Below the pieces are notes generated by a model. The model saw only the letters and a program-made list of their open reading frames with translations. It was not told where the DNA came from and did not search any database. The translations under genes were made by a program, and so were the position numbers. This document shows positions 1-7,164 of a stretch of DNA of 9,758 nucleotides, piece after piece. The DNA is from Sulfurospirillum sp. (lineage in GTDB: Bacteria; Campylobacterota; Campylobacteria; Campylobacterales; QNZT01), in the NCBI GenBank assembly GCA_003978405.1, contig QNZU01000094.1, positions 1-9,758 of the forward strand, in the 5' to 3' direction. Numbering within the stretch: position 1 is the first letter of the stretch; each line of letters begins with the position of its first letter.

Positions 1-757
1 TGCCATATTTTTTGATATCTCTAAAATAGATCACTTTTTTACCGGATGGCTCAAGTGTCTTTTTCCACATCTCAAAAAGCTTGGTATCATCTATTAGTTG
101 AGAAAGTTTTGTGTAACCGTATGTTCTTGGATCAAAGTCTGGTAGCTGTTTTTTTATCAAACTTCCACACTCTGCTAAAGATGCCCAACCATCCTCATCG
201 GCACAATCCTCCATAGCATTTTTTAAGATAGTGAGCAGTTTGGTATCTTTTTTGATATCTTTTTGTTTAGGTTTTTGTTTGGTTTTGCTCTGTTTTTCGT
301 TTTGGCTCTCATCACTGTCAAGCTCTCTTAGTACCTCCACATAGATAAAATCATCACAGGCATTTTTAAATGAGCTTGGGGTCTTATGCTCTCCCACCCC
401 ATATACATGGATTTGAGACTCTCTAAGCCTTGAAGCCAACGGAGTAAAATCACTGTCACTTGAGACTATCGCAAAAGCATCAAATTTATCAGAATATAGC
501 AGATCCATAGCATCTATGATAAGTGCAGAATCGGAGGAGTTTTTGCCTTGGGTATAACTAAACTGCTGAATTGGCTGAATGACAAGCTCATTCATCAGAC
601 TCTTCCAGTTTTTTAGATGATTACTACTCCAATCTCCATAGGCTCTTTTGACAATGATATGTCCATATTTTGATAGTTCGGTTAAAATTGAGCCAAGAGA
701 TTTTAACTGTGCATTCTCTGCATCTATCAACACCGCTATCTTTTGATCTTGATTCAA
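1..757 (-). CDS. NYN domain (LabA/DUF88-like) plus OST-HTH/LOTUS protein, 3' end outside window
   Basis: Reading the minus strand from a TTG at 757-755 gives 252 open codons that run off the left edge. Residues about 6-140 form an NYN (PIN-like) domain. The acidic residues expected to bind metal are present: Asp12 in LIDAEN, Asp76 and Asp82 in SSDSALIIDAMD, and Asp101/Asp103 in SSDSDFTPL. A Lys/Gln-rich linker (about 150-172) leads to an OST-HTH/LOTUS domain (about 173-250) with the typical FDPRTYGYTKLSQLI core. NYN domains are predicted or proven RNA nucleases and LOTUS domains bind RNA, so a cytoplasmic RNA-processing or RNA-silencing role is inferred; substrate unknown. TTG is chosen because AAGGA (plus-strand TCCTT, 764-768) lies 6 bases upstream and the NYN core begins right after it. 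No ATG lies between this start and the core. It is transcribed away from the rhodanese gene. Family assignment is strong, function is not. Confidence 0.9.
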   Translation of the reverse strand, partial: MNQDQKIAVLIDAENAQLKSLGSILTELSKYGHIIVKRAYGDWSSNHLKNWKSLMNELVIQPIQQFSYTQGKNSSDSALIIDAMDLLYSDKFDAFAIVSSDSDFTPLASRLRESQIHVYGVGEHKTPSSFKNACDDFIYVEVLRELDSDESQNEKQSKTKQKPKQKDIKKDTKLLTILKNAMEDCADEDGWASLAECGSLIKKQLPDFDPRTYGYTKLSQLIDDTKLFEMWKKTLEPSGKKVIYFRDIKKYG

Positions 758-763
758 ATGAGA

Positions 764-768
764 TCCTT
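764..768 (-). promoter_or_regulatory. Ribosome binding site for the NYN gene TTG start
   Basis: The minus strand reads AAGGA followed by 6 bases and then TTG. This is the only good Shine-Dalgarno match near the start of the NYN domain and decides the non-ATG start. Confidence 0.65.
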
Positions 769-788
769 GTGTATATATATGTGTGTAT
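769..788. repeat. 20-bp alternating purine-pyrimidine (GT/AT) tract
   Basis: The tract GTGTATATATATGTGTGTAT alternates purine and pyrimidine without a break. It lies between the likely -10 box and the ribosome binding site of the minus-strand NYN gene, so it covers the expected transcription start. Such tracts can melt easily, adopt left-handed DNA, or change length by slippage; none of this is shown here. Confidence 0.7.
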
Positions 789-792
789 TATA
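787..792 (-). promoter_or_regulatory. -10 box, NYN gene promoter
   Basis: The minus strand reads TATAAT (plus ATTATA) 30 bases upstream of the TTG start, in the context ACTATAATAC. No TTGACA-like -35 box is visible at the usual spacing, which is common for sigma-70 promoters in Campylobacterota. Confidence 0.45.
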
Positions 793-793
793 G

Positions 794-806
794 TAACATT
801 TTGTTA
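794..806. promoter_or_regulatory. Palindrome TAACA-ttt-TGTTA next to the NYN -10 box
   Basis: Five-base arms separated by three bases lie directly upstream of the minus-strand -10 box, in its spacer. Position and symmetry fit an operator half-site pair, but arms of five A/T-rich bases can occur by chance. No regulator is assigned. Confidence 0.3.
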
Positions 807-833
807 ATAAATAGAGAATTTCCAAAGGTAAAA

Positions 834-848
834 TAAAGTTTAACTTTA
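834..848. promoter_or_regulatory. Perfect 15-bp inverted repeat, candidate operator
   Basis: TAAAGTT-T-AACTTTA has two exact 7-base arms around one central base. Its right arm ends 8 bases before the TATGAT box at 857-862, so it covers the -35 region of the rhodanese lipoprotein gene, a position typical of a repressor site. The only evidence is symmetry and location; the cognate regulator is unknown. Confidence 0.4.
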
Positions 849-856
849 AGATACAT

Positions 857-862
857 TATGAT
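857..862 (+). promoter_or_regulatory. -10 box, rhodanese lipoprotein promoter
   Basis: TATGAT differs from TATAAT at one position and lies 33 bases before the ATG at 896, leaving room for a short leader. No clear -35 hexamer is present; the palindrome at 834-848 occupies that place. Confidence 0.4.
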
Positions 863-884
863 AAGATAACACTAAATATACAAT

Positions 885-890
885 AAGGAG
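885..890 (+). promoter_or_regulatory. Ribosome binding site fixing the start at 896
   Basis: AAGGAG stands 5 bases before the ATG at 896. An in-frame GTG at 890 is a possible earlier start, but its first base is the last base of this Shine-Dalgarno motif, so it cannot be the codon served by it. Confidence 0.75.
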
Positions 891-895
891 TGATT

Positions 896-1459
896 ATGAT
901 AAAAAGATTTGGTGCGATTGTTTTGTTGGCAGTTTTGATATTTGGCGGATGCGGGAGTAGCTCATCTTCATCAGACGATAACAATCCTATCAATAATAAT
1001 CCTACAGAAAATATTCCACATCTTTCCAAGCCGGGACCATTTAAAGCCGGTGAGTTTGGTAGAATAGATTTGGATCAGTATTCAAGTCCACAGGAGATAA
1101 TCGGTAATGATGCCATATTGATAGATATTAGAAATAAGTGGGAGAGAGAAAATGGACAGGCAGTTGAAGCTGATCCAGCTATTATTGTATATCAATACAG
1201 AAATGAAAATGATCCTGATAACGATAGGTATGATAGGAAAGAAGAGTTTGTTCAAGAGGTTTTAAAATTGGTTGGTGGCGACAAAAATAAAAAGATTATT
1301 CTTATCTGTCATTCAGGTACAAGATCGAAAGAGGCTGCAGAGCTTCTATCAAAAAACGGTTTTACCAATGTATATGATATATTGGGAGGATTTAAAGAGT
1401 GGAAAAAGGATAATCATTTTCCAGATCATGTCAATAGGTATAATTCAAATGAAGAGTAG
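896..1459 (+). CDS. Lipid-anchored single-domain rhodanese-like protein
   Basis: 187 residues. Residues 1-18 are a lipoprotein signal peptide (basic MIKR, hydrophobic stretch, then IFGGC), with Cys19 the predicted lipidated residue. Gly20-Ser21 after it lacks an inner-membrane-retention Asp, suggesting outer-membrane sorting. A Ser-rich and Asn-rich spacer (20-40) leads to a rhodanese domain, about 55-172. It has the DIR motif at 77-79, a helical insert rich in charged residues (80-130), the active-site loop CHSGTRS with nucleophile Cys138, and the usual closing motif YDILGGFKEW. Rhodanese domains carry sulfur as a cysteine persulfide; the acceptor is unknown and the periplasmic location is inferred. 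It is the first gene of the plus-strand run, 34 bases before the asparaginase-domain gene. All key residues are intact. It could be a sulfur carrier, sulfurtransferase or thiol-stress protein. Confidence 0.9.
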   Translation: MIKRFGAIVLLAVLIFGGCGSSSSSSDDNNPINNNPTENIPHLSKPGPFKAGEFGRIDLDQYSSPQEIIGNDAILIDIRNKWERENGQAVEADPAIIVYQYRNENDPDNDRYDRKEEFVQEVLKLVGGDKNKKIILICHSGTRSKEAAELLSKNGFTNVYDILGGFKEWKKDNHFPDHVNRYNSNEE

Positions 1460-1461
1460 GA

Positions 1462-1467
1462 TATAAT
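1462..1467 (+). promoter_or_regulatory. -10-like TATAAT before the asparaginase-domain gene
   Basis: A perfect TATAAT lies 2 bases after the rhodanese stop codon and 26 bases before the TTG start at 1494. It may be an internal promoter, but in AT-rich DNA a perfect hexamer is weak evidence. No -35 box is visible. Confidence 0.35.
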
Positions 1468-1482
1468 TTAGCTACTTTAATA

Positions 1483-1488
1483 TTGGAG
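1483..1488 (+). promoter_or_regulatory. Ribosome binding site fixing the TTG start at 1494
   Basis: TTGGAG lies 5 bases before TTG 1494. The in-frame GTG at 1488 shares its G with this motif and would be too close to use it, so TTG is preferred. The resulting N-terminus (MIEILITGGTI) also fits the family, where the TGGTI loop comes right after the first strand. Confidence 0.65.
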
Positions 1489-1493
1489 TGGCT

Positions 1494-1976
1494 TTGATTG
1501 AGATATTGATAACCGGCGGAACGATCGCCAAATCTTATGACGAGATAAGCGGAGAGCTTATCTTTGATGAAGAGCATCTAAAAAAGATGATTCTTCAATC
1601 AAGAGTCAATTTTAAGCCAAAGATTACAAAACTCTTCCTAAAAGACTCTCTTGATATGGATGAAGATGACAGACAGATGATATATGAGGCTGTAAACTCC
1701 TCTTCTTCAAAAAAGATTATTATTTTGCACGGTACCGATACGATGGTGCAAACCGCTTCCAAACTCTCTACCATTACCGGTAAACGGATCATTCTAACAG
1801 GGGCTATGATTCCCTATGCCTTTAAAAATTCTGATGCACTTTTTAATCTAGGTAGTGCTTTTGGAGCAATTGGTACCAATGAGAGTGGAGTCTTTATCTT
1901 AATGAATGGTACCACTTTTAAGTGGGATGAAGTTAAAAAAGATAAAAAACTTGGAGAGTTTGTTAAAAAGATTTAA
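1494..1976 (+). CDS. Stand-alone asparaginase N-terminal domain protein
   Basis: 160 residues from the TTG at 1494. It matches only the N-terminal domain of bacterial L-asparaginases, whose full chains are about 330 residues. Motifs: TGGTIA at 7-12 (catalytic Thr10), HGTDTM at 79-84 (Thr81, Asp82), LTGAMIP at 101-107, and a Lys at 149 that lines up by eye with the catalytic Lys162 of E. coli AnsB. There is no signal peptide, so it is cytoplasmic. The reading frame ends cleanly at TAA and the DNA up to tamA has no leftover C-terminal domain, so this looks like a real one-domain protein, not a recent truncation. In classical enzymes the active site is completed by the C-terminal domain of a neighbouring subunit, so asparagine hydrolysis is uncertain. 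It may be a minimal amidohydrolase or an asparagine/aspartate binder. Small asparaginase-domain proteins of this size are known in proteobacteria. It is 34 bases after the rhodanese gene and 58 before tamA. Confidence 0.85.
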   Translation: MIEILITGGTIAKSYDEISGELIFDEEHLKKMILQSRVNFKPKITKLFLKDSLDMDEDDRQMIYEAVNSSSSKKIIILHGTDTMVQTASKLSTITGKRIILTGAMIPYAFKNSDALFNLGSAFGAIGTNESGVFILMNGTTFKWDEVKKDKKLGEFVKKI

Positions 1977-1996
1977 TCAGCTTCACTTTTTTCCGA

Positions 1997-2002
1997 TATA
2001 AT
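1997..2002 (+). promoter_or_regulatory. -10-like TATAAT before tamA
   Basis: TATAAT in the context CCGATATAATATT is 32 bases upstream of the TTG start of tamA, in the only non-coding gap before tamAB. This suggests tamAB can be transcribed on its own. No -35 hexamer is recognised. Confidence 0.4.
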
Positions 2003-2034
2003 ATTTAATATATTTATAAAAAAACGGGGAAGAG

Positions 2035-3759
2035 TTGAAAAAGTTTTTATTGATTTTATTTTTATCAATTTCGTTATTTGCCAAGGAGTATAAAACTCTT
2101 GAGTTTAGAGGCAAAGGGATTGACTTTATGGTGGGGGCTTTTGCCACATCGACTCTTTTTAAGGTGATTGGCAAAGAGTATCCGCCGTTTTATACCCCAT
2201 GGAGAGATGATCCTACTTTCAATGATAGTGAGATAGAAGATTATAAAGAGAGGCTCAAAGACTATTTTGAGTCTCATGGCTACTACAGAGCCAAGATCGA
2301 TATCTATCCAAAAAATGGTAAATTGATTGTTGATATTGACAAAGGTGAGCCTATCAGGGTTGCCTCTATCAAAGTCCATCCAGACTCCAAATTTAAAAAT
2401 GCCATTTTGTTTAAAAAGGGATCTGTTTTTAACACGGCTGATTTTACCAGCAGTAAAAAGAGGATTGAGAGGTATATGCAAGAAAATGCCCATCCTCTGT
2501 ATGGGTTTAATGCAAAAGCTTATGTTGATCTTGAAAAATATAGAGTTGATATGGACTTTTATGTCGATAGAAACGGCACATACTACTTTGGAGATACTAC
2601 AATCAGTGGTGAAGAGGATGTAGATCAAAAAATCATCAAAGAGGCTTTGCAGTATAAAAGAGGGGAACCTTACAATATCAAAAAAATCGAAAGCAGTTAT
2701 GACAAGATTTATGATCTTGGGGTTTATGATTTTATCACTTTCAAACCAAGAGTTGATAGTATAGATAAAAACAGCTCTTTGGTACCAATCGATCTAAAAT
2801 TAAAGATGGGAGAGACGAAGTTTATAAAGGGAAGTGTTGGATACAGCACAAACGAGGGTGCAAGAGGAGCGATTGAGTGGATCGATAAGAACTTTTTTGG
2901 AAATCTAAAGGTATTTGATATTGGTTTTAAAGTGACACAAAAAGGATATGAGGCATACAATATCTACTATGATCCATGGATAATGGTACCACTTCTTGGA
3001 AAGATCACATTTGAAAACGATATCAACTATAAACATTACAGATACGATAGTTACACTGAGAGCACACTCTTAAATAGATTGACTTTTGGCAAAAGACTCT
3101 TTGATATAGAGCACTATTTTGGACTTCTTACTGAATACTCAAAAATCAAATCCAAAACAGCCAACAGCCAAAATGAGAGTGGTAACTACTTTTTTAACTC
3201 TTTGTTTTACCGCTTTTTAATTGATAAGCGAGATTCCAAAATCGATGCACAAAATGGATACTACATAGCTTTATATCTAGAGAAATCGATGAAGGCATTG
3301 GGGAGTGATATAGACTACTTTAAATCGACTATTGATCTAAGATATATCAAAAGGTTATCTTCAAAATGGGTAGCAGGAACAAAACTAAGAGTCGGTCGAA
3401 TTGATGAAGATGTGCCGATTTTCAAGCGATTTTTTACAGGTGGTGCAAATACTAACAGAGGGTATGAGTATAGAGATTTTGGATCAAAAGATAGCGAGGG
3501 AGTTCCTCTTGGAGGAGTGAGTCTTGTTGATAGTATGTTTGAGGTGAGATACAATCTTTGGCAAAAGCTATGGGGAGTAGGGTTTTATGATGTTTCACTC
3601 CTAAATCTAAAGAGTGATCAGTTTGATGGTATTTATCATGGGAGCTATGGTTTTGGATTTAGATATAAGACTGTGATTGGTCCAGTTAGGCTTGATTTTG
3701 GATTTCCTCAAGATAGAAGCGGATTTAGTTTTCATCTAAGTATTGGAGAGGTGTTTTGA
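2035..3759 (+). CDS. tamA: TamA, Omp85-family outer-membrane translocation and assembly protein
   Basis: 574 residues, close to the 577 of E. coli TamA. Residues 1-16 are a Sec signal peptide (MKKFLLILFLSISLFA, cut before Lys17). About 18-260 fit three POTRA domains: roughly 18-105, with a conserved-looking HGYYRAKI segment; 106-180; and 183-260, beginning YYFGDTTISG. From about 263 to the end is a 16-strand-type Omp85 barrel. It carries the loop-6 signature Arg475-Gly476-Tyr477 (within NTNRGYEYRDFG) and ends in Phe, as outer-membrane barrels do. TamA pairs with TamB to insert some outer-membrane proteins and, in later work, to move phospholipid. The partner gene tamB follows directly. The TTG start is fixed by the signal peptide; upstream GGGGA (2026-2030) is a somewhat close ribosome site. 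BamA is the main alternative, but BamA has five POTRA domains and is about 740-800 residues long; three POTRA domains and the tamB neighbour argue for TamA. Confidence 0.93.
   Translation: MKKFLLILFLSISLFAKEYKTLEFRGKGIDFMVGAFATSTLFKVIGKEYPPFYTPWRDDPTFNDSEIEDYKERLKDYFESHGYYRAKIDIYPKNGKLIVDIDKGEPIRVASIKVHPDSKFKNAILFKKGSVFNTADFTSSKKRIERYMQENAHPLYGFNAKAYVDLEKYRVDMDFYVDRNGTYYFGDTTISGEEDVDQKIIKEALQYKRGEPYNIKKIESSYDKIYDLGVYDFITFKPRVDSIDKNSSLVPIDLKLKMGETKFIKGSVGYSTNEGARGAIEWIDKNFFGNLKVFDIGFKVTQKGYEAYNIYYDPWIMVPLLGKITFENDINYKHYRYDSYTESTLLNRLTFGKRLFDIEHYFGLLTEYSKIKSKTANSQNESGNYFFNSLFYRFLIDKRDSKIDAQNGYYIALYLEKSMKALGSDIDYFKSTIDLRYIKRLSSKWVAGTKLRVGRIDEDVPIFKRFFTGGANTNRGYEYRDFGSKDSEGVPLGGVSLVDSMFEVRYNLWQKLWGVGFYDVSLLNLKSDQFDGIYHGSYGFGFRYKTVIGPVRLDFGFPQDRSGFSFHLSIGEVF
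3745..3759 (+). promoter_or_regulatory. tamB ribosome binding site and TTGA start/stop overlap
   Basis: GGAGAGG (3745-3751) lies inside the end of tamA, 4 bases before the tamB TTG (3756-3758). That TTG overlaps the tamA stop TGA (3757-3759). The layout indicates translational coupling and fixes the ratio of the two partners. Confidence 0.8.
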
Positions 3760-6700
3760 GAGTTTTAAAGTGGATTTTTATCATCTTTGCATTGTTTGTT
3801 GGAGCTATTTATGCGATGCTAAAGAGTGATTCTTTGTTTCAAAGTGTCGCCAAAAATCTCATTGCCCAAAGCGGTATAGATCTAAAATATAAAAGTTTAA
3901 GCGGTTCACCACTAAATGGACTAAGCATAAGAGGTTTTGATTATGAAAACAAAATCAAAGGTGATGCAAAGCTAAAGCTAAATTGGGCTGCATTGAAAGA
4001 TAATAGATTGGAGATTGATGATTTAAATATCTCAAATCTTAGGATTGAGAAGGATTTTTTAGACTCTTTGTTAGATCAAAACAGTTCATCTAAAAACAGC
4101 TCTAACAAGAGCTCTTCTCTTAAAGAGATATCTATCAAAAAGGCTCATATTGATTTAAAAGATATCGTTTTTAAAGAGTATAAGATCTCATCACTAGATC
4201 TTGATATAGATGGACTAAAAAGCAATCTTACCGACTCTCACTCTGGAAATATCAAGTTAAAAGCAGATACAAATGCAGGTAAGATAGATGCAATTATCAA
4301 ACTAAAAGATTCCAGATACAAAATGAGTGCTTCAATTAAGCCAAAAGAGGATTTTTTAAAAAGATATTTAAGTGATACAAATATCACACTAAAGAGTTCG
4401 CCACTGATTAATCTAAAAGCAGATGGTGATATGAACGATTTAAATTATGAGATTTTTTTATCAAAGGGTGAGTTTGGTTTTGATGATATCTCTATCTATC
4501 CAGAGAGTATCAGTGCAAGTGGAGTTTTTGGTATCAAAAGCAGGGATTTGACTCTCTTGCTAAATGGTCATATCAAAAGTAGTGTTGCTGATGTTGATCT
4601 AAATTCAAACTCCTTTTTAAATATAGATGACTTAAACTCTTCACTAAAAAGTAGTACCAAAATAAAACTTATCAGTGATAACAGAAGATTAGCTCCATAT
4701 ATCAAAGATCAAAATCTAAGCATCATATCTTTAGCACCACTCCAAGCGGATATAAATGCCTCGATGAGAGAGGCTGATATAGATCTTTGGCTTGATAGGA
4801 GTGTTTTAAAATACAAAGATGAGCTGCTAAAGCTAAAGCTTGATAAGAGTCATATTAAGTACTTGCCAAAAACTAAAGATTTGACTTTGCAATCAAATCT
4901 AAAGCTTGATTCAAATATCTCAGAGATTGGTACCAATCTAAGAGCAAAAGTCAATTTTAATGATATTAACGAAACTTTAAAGTATCAATTAGATTCAAAT
5001 GCTTTGATAAAAAAAGCTCTTTTTAAATCTTTGGCAGATGAGCAAAATATCTCTATCTCAAAGCTTTCGCCTTTAAAAGTGAAAGTGCTTGGAGATGCCA
5101 AAAAGATAAAAGCAGATATCTTGATGGATGGAAGTTTAAAAGTAGGGGAGCTAAAACTTTGGCCATCACTTCAAAACACAAATATAATTTATGATCTTAT
5201 CTCCCATGATGTAAACTCTCTTTTTGATCTTAAAATCAAGAGCAACAAAGGCAACTTGAGACTAAAAAATATAATATCTTTAAATACTGATGATATCAAC
5301 AACACTCTTCATTTTAAAACAGAGGGATTGATAAAAGATACAAAAGAGTTTAAAGGTGTAAATCTTTCACCATTAGGAGATATAAGCTTAAATGGAGTAG
5401 GGGATTTAAAAGATATTAAGATTTGGCTAAACTCAAAGATTTTAACTGCTGCTATAAAAAGCAAAGATTTGGATCAGTTTGATTTTAACTTTGATATTAA
5501 AAGAGTAAAACTTTCAAAAATTTACAAAAAACTTCCTCAAAACCTTCAAAAATCAGCTCTTGCACTAGATGGCAGAGGCAGTTACAAGATATCAAAGAGT
5601 GAGCTAGAACTTGATTCAAAATTAAAAGAGTTTGATTTTAACGGTAGAAAAATCTCTACAAACCGCTTTAGTCTAAAAAGTTCAAAAGAGTCACTCACTC
5701 TTACACCTACTATCATAAGAGCCGGAGATTTTAGTTTGAATATTGGGGTTAAAAAAGTAGCAGATGAATTTGTGGCAACTTTGAAAAACAAGGCTTTCAA
5801 AGCAAAAGCTAGAATAAAAACAGACCCCCTTTTTATCAATGCTGATGGTAAAATCACATCTATTAAAGAGGCAGTCAAACAGATCAGTAAAATCTATCCT
5901 ATAAAGTTAGGTTTTGATATTGACGGAAGTGTTGATTTTAAGGTTAGAAGCAAGGGCGAGAGTATTAGTGCCGTGATCACTTCACCAAAAATTACTTTTG
6001 AGCAGGGTCGGGCAGAGAAGTTAAATATTGAGGCACTTTATCAACCAAACAAAATTATTTTAAAAAGATTTGAGTTTTGGCAAAAAGGTTTCAGTGATAA
6101 AAAGATGAATAGATTTGTCAGACTCAAAAGAGATGGAATCATAACCTTCAATGACCAAAATGCTTCTATAGATATAGATATCATCAATCTTGGAAAATTT
6201 AAAGCTAAAAAGATAGGAGATACGATAGATGCCAATATTGATGTAAACCATTTTTATCTTCATATTCCAAAATATATCAAGACTACACTCTCATCACATC
6301 TTAAATTTTTTCAGTCAAAAGAGAAAAAATCAATTACCGGAGAGATAGAGTTCAAAGATAGTGAAGTCAATTATGAATCTAGGTATCTTGATGTATCAAA
6401 AGATAGTGATATCATCATAGTAAACGGCAAGAATGAGAGTGATGATTTTATAAAAAACACCTTTTTGGATATTAAAATTTATTCAGATGATGAGATAGTT
6501 TACAAAGTTCAAGCCGGTGAAGTAAAACTAAAACCAGATATTGTAGTGAGGAAAGATTTTGGTGATACACCAAGGATAACGGGTAGAATCAAGATTCTTG
6601 ATGGTGGAGAGTATGACTTGGCTGATAAGAGATTTTATATCAAAGATGGAGCTGTGGCATTTAGAGGGCTAAAAGAGATAAATCCTCTTTTGGATCTGCA

Positions 6701-7151
6701 TGTAGCCTATGAGGATTTGGATGAGATTAAAATCTTTATCGATATTTTGGGTGATAAAAACAGACCAAGACTCAAATTTAGCTCAAAACCTCCAAGAAGC
6801 AAAAAGGATATATTCTCATATCTTCTTTTTGGTATGAGTGCAAGTGAGAGCGAGGGGGCGATGAGCAGTGCCAATAAAGCGGCAGAGAGGATATTTGGAA
6901 GAGCAATTTCAAAAGATTTGGCAAGAGAGCTTCATCTTGACAGACTTGATCTAAACAGAAACTCTCTTGGAGGAATTGATATAAAAGCGGGCAAAAAAGT
7001 AGGCAAAAAGACCATCATCTACTACCAAAACAAAAGCACTCAAAGTTCAGTCATAGTAGAGCGAAAACTCTCAAAAGATTGGGATATTAGTGTAGAAGCA
7101 GGGAAAGAGGGTGAGGCTGTTGATTTTGTCTATCGCAAGGGGTTTAAATAG
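3756..7151 (+). CDS. tamB: TamB, inner-membrane-anchored periplasmic partner of TamA
   Basis: 1131 residues (E. coli TamB has 1259). Residues about 4-22 (LKWIFIIFALFVGAIYAML) form one uncleaved signal anchor. The long middle part is a regular alternation of short beta-strands with Leu/Ile spacing and Asp/Lys/Ser turns, as in the hydrophobic beta-taco groove of AsmA-like proteins. The C-terminal TamB/DUF490 domain covers roughly 750-1131. Family signatures there include PRITGRIKILDGGEYDLADK, GAVAFRGLKEINPLLDL near residue 965, and the late FSYLLFGMSASE motif. A Ser/Asn/Lys-rich stretch at about 109-121 may be a flexible linker. TamB spans the periplasm and contacts the TamA POTRA domains; AsmA-like proteins including TamB also carry phospholipid to the outer membrane. 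The TTG start overlaps the tamA stop by 4 bases. Middle-region similarity to E. coli is expected to be low, so the call rests on the C-terminal domain, topology and partner. Confidence 0.92.
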   Translation: MRVLKWIFIIFALFVGAIYAMLKSDSLFQSVAKNLIAQSGIDLKYKSLSGSPLNGLSIRGFDYENKIKGDAKLKLNWAALKDNRLEIDDLNISNLRIEKDFLDSLLDQNSSSKNSSNKSSSLKEISIKKAHIDLKDIVFKEYKISSLDLDIDGLKSNLTDSHSGNIKLKADTNAGKIDAIIKLKDSRYKMSASIKPKEDFLKRYLSDTNITLKSSPLINLKADGDMNDLNYEIFLSKGEFGFDDISIYPESISASGVFGIKSRDLTLLLNGHIKSSVADVDLNSNSFLNIDDLNSSLKSSTKIKLISDNRRLAPYIKDQNLSIISLAPLQADINASMREADIDLWLDRSVLKYKDELLKLKLDKSHIKYLPKTKDLTLQSNLKLDSNISEIGTNLRAKVNFNDINETLKYQLDSNALIKKALFKSLADEQNISISKLSPLKVKVLGDAKKIKADILMDGSLKVGELKLWPSLQNTNIIYDLISHDVNSLFDLKIKSNKGNLRLKNIISLNTDDINNTLHFKTEGLIKDTKEFKGVNLSPLGDISLNGVGDLKDIKIWLNSKILTAAIKSKDLDQFDFNFDIKRVKLSKIYKKLPQNLQKSALALDGRGSYKISKSELELDSKLKEFDFNGRKISTNRFSLKSSKESLTLTPTIIRAGDFSLNIGVKKVADEFVATLKNKAFKAKARIKTDPLFINADGKITSIKEAVKQISKIYPIKLGFDIDGSVDFKVRSKGESISAVITSPKITFEQGRAEKLNIEALYQPNKIILKRFEFWQKGFSDKKMNRFVRLKRDGIITFNDQNASIDIDIINLGKFKAKKIGDTIDANIDVNHFYLHIPKYIKTTLSSHLKFFQSKEKKSITGEIEFKDSEVNYESRYLDVSKDSDIIIVNGKNESDDFIKNTFLDIKIYSDDEIVYKVQAGEVKLKPDIVVRKDFGDTPRITGRIKILDGGEYDLADKRFYIKDGAVAFRGLKEINPLLDLHVAYEDLDEIKIFIDILGDKNRPRLKFSSKPPRSKKDIFSYLLFGMSASESEGAMSSANKAAERIFGRAISKDLARELHLDRLDLNRNSLGGIDIKAGKKVGKKTIIYYQNKSTQSSVIVERKLSKDWDISVEAGKEGEAVDFVYRKGFK

Positions 7152-7164
7152 TGGGTAGTTTTGT

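Noticed and set aside
1453..1478. Possible hairpin AGTAG...CTACT after the rhodanese gene as a terminator
   Set aside because: The stem is only about 5-7 pairs with a wobble and a 12-base loop that contains the TATAAT box, and no U-tract follows.
1973..2000. Sigma-28 (FliA)-like promoter reading around CCGATAT before tamA
   Set aside because: The CCGATAT part resembles a FliA -10 box, but no TAAA-type -35 box is found at the right distance, and tamAB has no flagellar link. The overlapping TATAAT explains the site better.
2074..2628. Antisense 184-codon frame inside tamA
   Set aside because: It is the longest antisense frame but lies wholly opposite the POTRA region, with no recognisable motif and composition typical of a complement.
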